A DNA stretch of 64,000 nucleotides. Origin: Carya illinoinensis. Taxonomy: Eukaryota; Streptophyta; Magnoliopsida; Fagales; Juglandaceae. Of this stretch, positions 47,201 through 55,921 are shown piece by piece. The position numbers and the translations under genes were made by a program. Under the pieces are notes generated by a model that did no database searches, was not told the DNA's origin, and worked only from the letters and a program-made list of their open reading frames with translations. The number at the start of each line of letters is the position of its first letter. Position 1 is the stretch's first letter. The stretch is from NCBI RefSeq assembly GCF_018687715.1, contig NC_056762.1, positions 25,410,864-25,474,863 on the forward strand, read 5' to 3'.

Positions 47201-50142
47201 CATAAAATATCAAACACCATGAAGACATACCCAAGATGGCAATGAGTTCAAATCCAAGGATTAACTTTAGATTGCAATACTACAGGAACTTCAATTAAAT
47301 TTACATATTTTTTGACACAACCGAGTTTGTCTTCTTATAAAAACGGAAGGATACTCACCATGTCTGTCAAGAAACCCCAAAATCGAGAGATAGAACGCAG
47401 AGGTAGAAGACTCAAAAATGCTGCCTTAGGTTGGCAAAGACAAAAAATAAATGATGTTGAAGTTAGAGAAGAGGACCACGACATATTTTCGAAGAAACAT
47501 ATCAGCCATAAAATAGTGAAAGCATCATAAAACAAATATATATGGGTGGGTTGATAGAGGTATTACTTTTACATCAGGTTGGAACTCTAATTCAATTCCT
47601 TTTTCTCGTGCCTCTTCAAACTATCACAAAGGGGGAAACAAAAAGTTTAAACAAATGAGTGAACGCCAAAAAATTGATGGTAGGACAAGAATAATATGAG
47701 ACACACTCCACATACACATCCATGCACTAGTTTCACACAGTTATCTATTAATCTGTATGTGCTTGGTGCTTCTGTCTTACTTCTCAAACACAATTTTCAT
47801 CCTCCAGAATTAAATTCTCTGCAGGAAAAATGTAATGATATCCAAGTATAGAGGTCATGAACGTGAACGTAGCATTTGAAATGCAACATTGGGACTAATT
47901 GCAACAGAATGGGACTTAATGTAGCCATGTGGTCTATTTGTTTCTAAACTGGATGAAAACTCATATATTTAAATACATTTCCAAATCAAAATTAATACCC
48001 ATTCTAAAACTTCTACAAGTAAACCTCACACAATGGCAAAGTCATATAAAGACCATGCCAGTAACTCAGTCTCCATAACCCTTCAAGGGCTTGTCCTGAG
48101 CGGTAGAGTGTGAGGGAGGTTGAATACAGTTGAACTTAGGGCCCTTCAACTTTGAATTAAAACTTTTAATATAAATTATATTTATTTAATTGAGTAAGAA
48201 CCCCATCATTTATATATATATACACACACACTACTTGCTCCAATTGATTAGTCCTGTACATAATTACTATGACTGCTAGGTTAGCATAAGGGAGGTAGTT
48301 CAAGTCGAGGGAGGGCAGGACAAAGCTTTCCTCTGTCCTTCTAGGAGGGGGTGGAGCATTAGTTTCAGGTGTAGTATGTAGAATGGTCCTATTTAGCTTC
48401 AAAGGGAGTTTCGGGTGGAGTCTTAGTTTTGTGGAAACAAGGGGTTGGGGTGGTAAAAGTGATTTGCTTTGTTGGGGGGAGGCGCATTTTGTCCCAATCG
48501 GTCTTGGTGTATATTGGATGGACTTATTGTTCATTAGGGGTTCTCTATTATGGGCTAGGCGTTCTCTCTTGTATACACCCAGTGTACTTGGTTACGCCTA
48601 TCAATATTAATAAATTTTTACTTGTAAAAAAAAAAGCATAAGATTATCTAAAAGTAACCGGAAAGTACAAAATAGTCAACTTCCTGTCTTCCTATATAAT
48701 AGCTATGAATTCAAGGTGAACTCAGACTTCTAATTTTTTTTTTTTTTTTTTGTTCCACGTACGGAGCACAGAACCAGTCAGATTTGATTCTTGCCTAAAA
48801 TTTTCTTATCACTTCAACAGAATCTATGAATCCATAATTATATAAGCATCATCCATTACGAGCACAGAAATGCACCCCTAGTTACATAACCAAAACATTA
48901 TTAGTATGTGACATAGATATAACCAATATATAACCCCAAGGGGTTGGCCCAAGTGGTGAAGGCCTTGGTCTTGGGGTCTCATTCCCTTCAAGGTCCAAGG
49001 TTCAACACCTCATGGGTGCAAACAATCCTTTGGGGCCACACCCCCTGGTGAAAAGCCAGCGATTTAACCAGTTCTGTGTAGGGAAACTTTCGAGGGTACG
49101 GTGCACGGGACCGGAGTTTATTCTGCAGGGGTGGGTCCAAAGGGCCCTGCCTTGGAGAGGTTCCCCAACATCAAAAAAAAAAAAAAAATAACCAATATAT
49201 ACCTTCTGTTCATCATAAAGCCGACGAGCATGGAGAACACCAAGCATCAGTAATGTAGCCACGGTTGCACCAGGAACCAGAAAAGAATCACCTGCATGCA
49301 CCCAATTTGAACAAAAAATATTCAGAGTGCTATCTTCTCCCTCAGCCAGGTCCCTAACATCCTCTTCAGAATGTTGCACTATAGTGCCCTAGAGTCAAGG
49401 TTCTAGTGTATCCCTTGAATAGTTACAAATAATATCATAGCCAACCTAAAAAGAGTATGCGAGTGGTGTGAATAGAACCTTGGTGAATGAGATGGAAAGA
49501 GAAGTATTGGGTTATAAATGACTCTATGATTCTAGGTAGCTCGAACTGTAATCTTGACTCTGTACTTTTGGAGTATAAACGAAAATGTAGCAAGAACTTC
49601 TGAAGTATGACATACAAGTTTCACTAATTTTATGGGTTTAATTCACTCAATTTTCAGCAACAAAAAACAAATATCAACGATTCTTCAAAGGAGTTAACAG
49701 TTTGCTTCCTAAGGCATCTCACGCCATTTTGGCATCGATAATACATTTCAATAGTCTTGAGAGAAAAAACCTACACTTAACAAAGATGAAAACAAAGTAG
49801 GTTGCTGCGAACTAAGCAAACGCTGCCATAAAAAAATTAAGGGCAGATAATGGGAAACTACAAAATTCCTGTTTCAGTATTTTATGTCTTTCGTTTATCT
49901 CCGCAGCCAAACAAATAAACGGTAAAATTAAGTTTCAGAAGTTCCAAATAGATAAGGCAAGCTTGCAATCGAAGTGATTGACCTTGAGAACTTCCATGTC
50001 CGCCATTGACGGAAGCTCGCGCGCGAGTGGTTGTTTGGAGTTTTTTGAAAAGCGAAGTGAAGCAGCGATGCTGGTTGTGGAGGTAACCGCCGCGTGTGTG
50101 GTTAAAGAACATCGGGAGCCCGTACGAAACCCTGAATTTCAT
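32284..50142 (-). CDS. PSD1: Phosphatidylserine decarboxylase proenzyme, mitochondrial type, 12 exons
   Basis: The enzyme converts phosphatidylserine to phosphatidylethanolamine at the inner mitochondrial membrane. Exons from the ATG: 50142-49983, 49291-49203, 47620-47567, 47424-47359, 45885-45825, 44482-44373, 44266-44013, 37666-37560, 34531-34464, 33829-33752, 33229-33107, 32445-32284 (TAG at 32284-32286). All junctions are GT-AG, the phases agree and the sum is 1332 nt: 443 residues against about 450 in Arabidopsis. A basic, Ser/Thr-rich N-terminus fits a transit peptide. A hydrophobic stretch with [14 protein letters not shown] (about 56-73) fits the membrane anchor. Conserved motifs are SPVDG (182-186), GDYHRIHSP (280-288) and [12 protein letters not shown] (from 396). 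Self-cleavage at the GST serine (398) makes the pyruvoyl group and splits the beta and alpha chains. For exon 7 the donor at 44012 is chosen over the one at 44017 because only it keeps the frame. All family residues I know are present, so the gene looks functional. Introns span 106 to 6346 bp and are filled with transposons. Confidence 0.95.
32823..32975. mobile_element. MITE-like palindromic repeat in PSD1 intron 11
   Basis: The ends are imperfectly inverted: TACACCATACTACTTTCATC at the left and AAAATAGGATGAGTGTAGTG at the right. The inner arms ATGATGTGGCACA and TGTGTCACATC also pair. The whole 150-bp unit could fold as a hairpin. No clear target duplication. Confidence 0.5.
35105..36300 (-). 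mobile_element. 5'-truncated LINE in PSD1 intron 8
   Basis: The minus strand encodes the LINE C-terminal region in broken frames: a segment around 36,250 resembling the [15 protein letters not shown] phrase; the zinc-binding RT-associated domain at 35189-35549 ([32 protein letters not shown] and [16 protein letters not shown]); then a 3' UTR with TACACAAGATGG and CTTATTGATACAATTG and a short A-rich end. It is inserted in the same direction as PSD1. Sequence at 36,300-36,960 may extend it. Confidence 0.8.
37870..41130 (-). mobile_element. LINE with endonuclease and RT, internally deleted and 3'-truncated, PSD1 intron 7
   Basis: Minus-strand order: ORF1-like frames (40889-41083 and 40307-40549), an endonuclease-like region (39904-39528), the endonuclease end at 39111-39428 ([19 protein letters not shown] and [10 protein letters not shown]), then directly the RT core with [13 protein letters not shown] and HLLFADDT near 38,925-39,090, the RT thumb (38349-38657, [17 protein letters not shown]), and the post-RT domain with [15 protein letters not shown]. 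The N-terminal RT motifs between 39,118 and 39,090 are missing, a deletion I estimate at roughly 1 kb. The 3' part ends inside the zinc-binding region near 37,870, without a tail. Stops and shifts break all frames. Confidence 0.8.
41135..41242. repeat. Hairpin: 23-bp perfect inverted repeat
   Basis: TCCTGGGATAATTCACGTTC (plus AAG) at 41135-41157 is exactly complementary to 41220-41242. The 62-nt loop holds a third, imperfect copy (TTGAAAGCGAATTATCCCTG). It lies between the two LINEs of PSD1 intron 7. Confidence 0.85.
41690..43112 (+). mobile_element. 5'-truncated LINE, PSD1 intron 7, opposite to the gene
   Basis: The plus strand begins in the RT thumb region (ATTGAGAAAATCAAACATAG, then GGCAAGATCCCTTTAATC). 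It continues through the post-RT domain at 42167-42532 ([35 protein letters not shown]) and the zinc-binding domain at 42602-42874 ([20 protein letters not shown]), then a 3' UTR with TTGTGTACTTGGGC and TTACTTATCAAAAAA. It is a related family to the LINE at 37870-41130 but in the opposite direction. No target duplication was found. Confidence 0.85.
44990..45620 (-). mobile_element. LINE 3' fragment in PSD1 intron 5
   Basis: The minus strand encodes a degenerate zinc-binding and tail region ([19 protein letters not shown], and upstream a decayed HC-region around 45,250-45,440), followed by a 3' UTR with CAAGTACACAGG in plus orientation. Same direction as PSD1. The boundaries are approximate. 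Confidence 0.7.
46560..46850 (-). mobile_element. LINE 3'-end fragment in PSD1 intron 4
   Basis: On the plus strand AAATAGGCATAGCCCAAGTA followed by CACAGGATG is the inverse of the LINE 3' UTR seen at about 35,140-35,170 and, in the other direction, 43,040-43,090. Only the last 200-300 bp of an element are present. Confidence 0.65.
48291..48634 (+). mobile_element. 5'-truncated LINE end in PSD1 intron 2, with target duplication
   Basis: A 344-bp insertion lies between AGCATAAG (48283-48290) and AGCATAAG (48635-48642). It ends CTTGTAAAAAAAAA. Its last 100 bp (CCCAGTGTACTTGGTTACGC then CTATCAATATTAATA) match the LINE 3' UTR type found elsewhere in this gene. It is a heavily truncated retrotransposition product, opposite in direction to PSD1. 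Confidence 0.85.
48933..49187 (+). mobile_element. tRNA-derived SINE touching the PSD1 exon 2 splice donor
   Basis: A 255-bp element ends in a 16-A tail (after ACATC). A perfect 14-bp duplication, ATAACCAATATATA, flanks it at 48919-48932 and 49188-49201. The head has tRNA-type promoter boxes: TTGGCCCAAGTGGT (A box) near 48943 and GGTTCAACACC (B box) near 49008. It is therefore transcribable by RNA polymerase III. It lies opposite to PSD1. The right duplication overlaps the T of the donor GT at 49201-49202, and the donor is kept. I cannot name the family. Confidence 0.9.
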
Positions 50143-50262
50143 ACTTAAAACTATCCTGTTTTCGCTTTTCAGGGATGGCGGTCTAAACGTATGAAGGTCC
50201 TTCTCTCTCTCTCTGTCCCTCTCTCCTGTTTAAACGAGAGACACGCGACACTGAATACGTCT
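50143..50262 (-). promoter_or_regulatory. PSD1 5' leader and core promoter region
   Basis: Only about 125 bp separate the PSD1 ATG from the hAT-type MITE. On the plus strand this stretch carries a CT/TCTCT run (about 50,202-50,226), that is, GA repeats on the coding strand, which are common in plant core promoters and leaders. No TATA box is evident. The transcription start was not identified. Confidence 0.35.
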
Positions 50263-50267
50263 AAATC

Positions 50268-50386
50268 TAGGAGTGGGCAGCGGGGCCCGCATCCTGCTAT
50301 CCCGCCCCCACACGACGGGGCGGGGGCCCTGCCCCACATCTAATCCCCTAGGGGGGCCGGGGGCGGGCGCCCCACCCTTATCTATT

Positions 50387-50420
<34 letters not shown>

Positions 50421-50934
50421 ATATATAAACATAAATATTTATATATACAAAAATATAAATATTTATATTTTTGTATATATAAATATTTATGTTTATATAT
50501 TATATATATATAAATATATATATTATAATTTGTTAGACTTATTCATAAATTATACATTAGTAAATTTAAAAACTATATAGTTTAAAAACTACTACACTAC
50601 AACTTACACAAAATATGCATTAGCAAATTTAAAAATTAAATAATTTTTAAATTATAGTCATATTTACAAAATTTAAATTTACAATTTAGATTTAAAAATA
50701 TATTTTTTTATCACTTTTAGATCTAGAAATAATTTTTTAAAATAATAAAATATAACTAATATTTGAAGTGAAAATAAGGCGGGGCGGATTGGGTATCCGC
50801 CCTGCACCCCGCCTAGCGGGGCGGGGGGGGATGCGGGGGCGGGTGGCAGGGAGGAAAACCCCACCCCCGCACCATGCAGGGCGAGGTGCAGGGAGGGGGC
50901 TACCCCGCACCGTATGGTGCGGGTAGCACCCCTA
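50268..50934. mobile_element. GC/AT-banded hAT-type MITE upstream of PSD1
   Basis: 667 bp, bounded by a perfect 8-bp duplication TCTAAATC (50260-50267 and 50935-50942). The left end is TAGGAGTGGGCAGCGGGG and the right end CGGGTAGCACCCCTA, so the termini are inverted (TAGGRGTG). The outer 100-180 bp on each side are extremely GC-rich and the core is almost pure A/T. It has no coding capacity. A relative lies at 59442-60297 with the same ends and banding. Confidence 0.9.
50398..50523. repeat. 126-bp perfect AT palindrome without spacer
   Basis: The 63 bases left of 50460/50461 are the exact reverse complement of the 63 to the right. The centre is AAATATAAAT joined to ATTTATATTT. Pairing fails at 50397/50524. 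It lies in the core of the hAT-type MITE, 256-381 bp upstream of the PSD1 ATG. Confidence 0.95.
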
Positions 50935-50942
50935 TCTAAATC

Positions 50943-51125
50943 CAAATTATTTCATCTCATTTCATTTTATTTAATATAATTATTATAATTTTCATAAATT
51001 TTTATATAAAATATAATAAATAATTTAATTTTTTTAAATTTTAAAATAAAATTAATCTTAAAAAATTTTATTATAATAATATTTTATTCAATTTTTAACA
51101 AAACATTTCATTTCATCTTGTAAAA
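50943..51125 (-). mobile_element. AT-rich MITE, dispersed family copy
   Basis: It contains ATTTCATCTCATTTCATTTT, TATAAAATATAATAAATAAT and CATTTCATTTCATCTTG, matching the copies near 30.5 kb and (inverse) 62.9 kb. It abuts the target duplication of the banded MITE, which was probably inserted beside or into it. Confidence 0.55.
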
Positions 51126-52091
51126 TTATTAATAGTTTTATAGAATTTTTTTGTTATTAATAGAATTTATTATTTTAGATTACTTATTTAATAAATTTTA
51201 TATGGCCTAAATCGATTATTAGGAATCCAAATCCTAGAATTCTAGCCAAAAAATAACTGATCGAATGATAATTTAATTTAAAAAATCAAACATCCTTATG
51301 AGTCTTCTCAATTGGAGAGCCTTTGCATAATGTTATTAACTTAGCCATATATAAATAAAAGTCATATTTTAAAAAATGTCTTCAAAATTGTGTCTATATT
51401 GGATTAGTTAAAGACAAATCATCAAGAAGATTAGCTACAGTAATGCCATTTCATAGATCCTATATGGCATTCGTTATGTAGCATCTTCATACTAATATTT
51501 TATCATTTCCTATTGCACGGTTCCTTTTCCTTCTCCTTCCCGCAACTGTATCTCATTTTTTCCTCCCTATCTTCCGCACGGTACACCTTCCTCCTCTTTC
51601 CCATGATTGTATCTCCTTCTTCCCTACCTATCTTCGCACGGCTTTTTATCCTTCTCTCCTACACATCTCTTTCCCATGGTAGCTCTTTCCAGCAGCTCCT
51701 TTCTCGTAGCTCCATTCTCACAGCTCCTCAAAGCTTCTCTCAAAACCTAATTCCAACAACAAGGTAACATCCCAAACCCTAGCATAATATTTTTGTGTTC
51801 ATTTTGCTTGCCCTGTTTGGGTTTCAATCGCAAATTTCTTCTCGTCAATTTTTGGGTTTCTTTGGATTTGATTTTGTTCATTTTAAGTGCAGCCATAGAT
51901 AGTGGGTCCCTATTCGTTTAATTACTTTATATAATTAAATCTGTGTTTTCTTTTGTTTGGTAAAAAAATACAGCAATTGGTATAATCCCAATATTTTCCT
52001 TAGGTTTCTGAATTATGCTTGAGAATTGTTGTTATGATTCAAATGCATATGATTTTGATGGTTTTGTTTGTGTTCGATTTTTCAAAAGAGT
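51126..52091. other. No gene recognised
   Basis: AT-rich DNA. A pyrimidine-rich frame at 51513-51767 (Ser/Phe/Leu-rich, ending near CAACAACAAG then GTAACATCC, a possible splice donor) could be a leader or first exon, but no partner exon or domain was found. Confidence 0.35.
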
Positions 52092-52240
52092 TTTACTACA
52101 TACAATCATTTTTGCGTATTTTTTGTAGATTCCACTGATGTGATTAGCCAAAAAAATTATTTTATATTAAAAAAGTGATGCAATCAATCATATTAATAGA
52201 GTGTATAATGAGTATGCAAAAGTGACTACACATAAGATTT
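52092..52240. mobile_element. Small MITE-like element (copy B)
   Basis: It carries ACATACAATCATTTTTGCGT at the left and GTATGCAAAAGTGACTACAC at the right, which are imperfect inverse copies. The core CAATCAATCATATTAATAGA matches copy A at 11414-11549. Confidence 0.55.
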
Positions 52241-52882
52241 TTGTTTTCGAATGAATTTCTGAGGTGAGGTGGGCTAGGGATTAGTTAAATTTTTTTGGGT
52301 TTGTATTTTTGAGTTTTAGGTAAAGAGGTGGCCTCTTTTTCTAGTGTTCTAGTGGATCTCAACTTGGTAACATTTTCAAAAGAAAATTAAAATTGACACA
52401 GTTTGTGTAACATCCAGATTTCGATGTTTCATGGCTCGGGTGTCATTAGGCATTTTGTTCATTTGATGTCTCTTTCAAGCAAAGTGGATGCTATAAAATA
52501 GATGTCTCTTCCTAGATTAGTGCTTCTTGGTTGCAATAAAATAGATGCTAGTGCTTCTTTTCATTTCCAAACTTTTAAGTGCATCCATTTAAAAATACAT
52601 TGGCATCAAGAGCGTTGACCTGTGTTTTCAAGCAAGGAGATTATAAAGAGCATTGGCATATTGGCATCATCTTAAATAACTTCTTGTGTATGACTTTTAT
52701 TCATTTCATAAAACTAAATTTGTGTATGGTTATTATTGTGTATGGCTGTTATTTGTATATTGTTGTTATTGTGTATAGTTATTGTATTTTCAAGCAAGTA
52801 GGTTGTTCACTGCCTGAAATTTGTGTATGGCTGTTATTCATTTCATAAACTAAATTCATTGCATTATGAGTATATGTTGAAC
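52241..52882. other. No gene recognised; left flank of the copia insertion
   Basis: T-rich DNA with repeated GTGTATGGTTATT-type phrases (52720-52840). The open frame at 52579-52848 is low-complexity and shows no domain. Confidence 0.35.
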
Positions 52883-52887
52883 ATGCT

Positions 52888-54224
52888 TGTTGAACCCAAG
52901 GTTTTAAATTTCGTGTAATTATATATCTACACATGGATTTTGATGATAACAAATGAATTCAAAAAATAAAAAAGTTTCAAGCTCAAGTTATCTACACAAT
53001 GGAGTCAAGCACATAAAGGAACCAAGCATAAACAAAAAGGGAACAAGTTCACATTAAAGTCATAGAGTAATGTTGTAAATCTTTTTTTAATTCGAAATTA
53101 GAATTAAGACTCAAAATTAATATTTTATCATTAAACATTAAAATACATTTTCCACATATGCATGAATATTTTGAAAATTAAATTTGAAAATTTTGAAAGA
53201 TGATTGATTGTCATTTTTCACATGTGCATGACATGATTAAAGGTTTGAATTTTGAAAATATTAAAAATGATTGATTGTCATTTTTCACATGTGCATGTTT
53301 TATTTAAATATTTTCAAAAGTGATTGTGCTCTTTTTGACTTATGCAAAAAGTAGATAATTTTATTGGAAAATCTTGAAAATATTAAAGATGATTGATTGT
53401 CATCTTTCACATGTACATGCTTTATTTGAATATTTTCAAAAGTGATTGATGTTTTTTTTTACTTATGCAAAAAGTAGATAGTTTTGTTTGAAAAATTTGA
53501 AAAGTGAAGTGTGTTCCCTTTATCATATGCAAAAAGTAAAAAGATTGGATTTGAAATTTTTAAAAAGTGAATGATGTTGTCTTTGACATGTGAATCTTTT
53601 TAAATTTGAATATAAAGTCTTATATGCCTATAAATAAATCATCTGAGAGCTTCACATTCACAACACCAAGAGCATACAATATTCATTCAAAGCCTCCATT
53701 CTCTCTTCTCTAAACATTGAGTCTTAACCCTTGTTCATTTTGAGAGATATAGTTTGCGCTATATTATTATTATTTCACTCATTAAGGAGTGTTCTCTGAT
53801 AACCTACCCACTATCAGCTCTTGTATCAGAAAAAATGTGTGTATAACCCTTGTGCGTGTAGAAATTGTTCTACACAGAAAATAGTTGAATTATCACGTAT
53901 AAGGTGATTGCAAGTGTAGAGTGTGTTCTACACGAATCATTTGTAGCGGTGTTGTTTAAAGGTGTAATAAATTTTTATTTCCACTTGAAGGAGGTTGAAT
54001 ATTGAATTTGGAGATCCTCAAGAGATAACTTGAGGCGAGGACGTAAGCAGTGGGGCTGAACCTTGTTAACATATTGAATCTGCTTCTCTCTTATTCTTAC
54101 TCTTTATATTTATTATTGTTTCATATTTTGTTTATATTTTATATTGTGTATTTGATTTATAATTATTAATTTTTTAAATACAACTCAATTCACCCCTCCT
54201 CTTGTGTTAGTCATCGGAGCAACA
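52888..54224 (+). repeat. 5' LTR of the copia element
   Basis: 1337 bp, starting TGTTGAACCCAAGG and ending CATCGGAGCAACA. It holds internal near-repeats of roughly 70-120 bp with GATTGATTGTCAT then CACATGTGCATG (from about 53,200, 53,270 and 53,390). A TATATGCCTATAAATAAATC stretch near 53,622 is a candidate TATA region. Confidence 0.93.
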
Positions 54225-54226
54225 AT

Positions 54227-54238
54227 TACTATCAGAGC
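54227..54238 (+). other. Decayed primer-binding site, initiator tRNA-Met type
   Basis: TTACTATCAGAGC follows the LTR after two bases and resembles TGGTATCAGAGC with mismatches at the start. Its position next to the 5' LTR supports the assignment. Confidence 0.7.
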
Positions 54239-54282
54239 AATGACTCTGTTATAAGATTAACTATCTTCTGAGTTAAGATCTT

Positions 54283-55921
54283 ATGACTAACATTACAACT
54301 TCATTTAGTGAAGGTCAATCTAGAAGTCGGCCTCAACTCTGTTGTGAAGACAATTACTCATTCTGAAAAGTTAGAATGAGAATATTCTTTTAGACTCAAG
54401 ATTGAGAAATCTGTAAATGCATTGTGAATTGACCTTATATTCCAACAAAAGTTATTGATAGAGTAAAGGTCAAAAATGAAGAAGAAAAGTTTGATTGTGA
54501 AAACGATAGACTTTATACTTTGAATTTATCTGCTATGAATTTATTATATAATACTCTCAATGGAAATAAGTTTAATAGAATAATGACTTGCGCTACGGCA
54601 AAAGAAATTTGAAATAAATTGGAAGTTACTTATGAAAGAATTTCGCAAGTCAAGGAATCAAAAATTTATATTCTTACTCATGAATATGAAATGTTTAAGA
54701 TACATGATAATGAATCTATTTATAATATGTACACTCATTTTAATAATATAATAAACAGTTTGCAACTCTTGGCAAAATTTATTTCAAGGTGGAGATAGTA
54801 AGAAAAATTCTAAACTCTTTACCAAAATGCTGGGAATCAAAAGTGACAACGATTCTTGAAACTAGAGATCTCAAGAAGCTTGAAGTAAATGAACTCATCA
54901 GGTCACTAATCACCCATGAGTACACATTGAAAAGAGAAAAAGAAAAAGGAAAGCCAAATAAGAGCTTAGCACTTAAAGTTGTTCCTCATGAAAGTGAAAG
55001 TGAAAGTGATGAAGATGAGGAAAATGACGACAAAGATGAAAAAGTTGCGATGATAACAAGAAGAATTAAGAGGTTCTTAAAGAAAAATAAAGCCCCTCTG
55101 AGGAAATCATTCAAAAATTTTTACAAAAAAATTCAGGTAAAAATGACACTTTAATTTGTTATAAATGCAATAAGCCTGGTCATATCAAACCAGATTGTCC
55201 TCTGCTAAAGAAAGATCGAAATAAGGGCAAGAAAATAATGAAAACTACATAGGATGATGATTCAAGTAGCTCATATAGTGAAACAAACAATGAAAAATCA
55301 GCAAATCTTTGTCTTATGGCTAAAAATGACATTGAGGTAACAAATTTTGATAATATTGAAGATCTTTCATTTGGAGAATTGCAAAATATTTTAGAAGAGG
55401 TATATGAGGAATTTGAAAAATTGGGTATCAAGTATACTGCTTTGAAAAAGAAAAATTCTTCTTTAACAAACGAAATTGATGTTTTAAGAAAAGAAAATAT
55501 CGTTTTGAAAGATGAAAATCTTGAGTTGAATAAAAAGAAAACTGATTTAGAAAATATTGTTGAAAACTTTAATAATGGAAAAAGAAATTTCGAAAAATTT
55601 CTTGGTGGTCAAGAATGTGTTTTTGACAAGACAAACTTGGGATATATGTCAAAACAAAAATACAAACATTATAAAAACTTCTTTGATAATCATTCTACAT
55701 CAAAATTCAGTATTCAAAATTTTTTTCATAAAAATAATTTTGTCAAAGAAAAATACTATTATAATCACTCAAGTTCTTCATATATGTCACGTACTATTTG
55801 TAATTTTTGTAATAGAAATAATCATAATTATCATGATTGTCCTATTAAAAGAAAACATAAAATGACTATTAGGGTCATATGGGTACTTAAAAATCCTGTT
55901 TATTCTAATAATAATAAATGA
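54283..55921 (+). pseudogene. Copia gag with coiled coil and two zinc knuckles
   Basis: It begins MTNITTSFSEGQS at 54283 and meets its first stop at 54364, where a Trp codon is usual. Pieces of the gag domain follow, such as LNLSAMNLLYNTL and LEVTYERISQVKESKI, and at 54789-55154 VRKILNSLPKCWESKVT. A first CCHC knuckle, CYKCNKPGHIKPDC, lies at 55157-55198. The open frame 55316-55921 is a Lys/Glu/Asn-rich coiled coil ending with a second CCHC knuckle, CNFCNRNNHNYHDC. The element needs Gag for particle assembly and RNA packaging. This copy is broken by several stops. Confidence 0.85.

Noticed and set aside
48933..49020. Possible tRNA gene
   Set aside because: A and B boxes are present, but no cloverleaf with a proper acceptor stem forms. 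The A-tail and 14-bp duplication identify a SINE.
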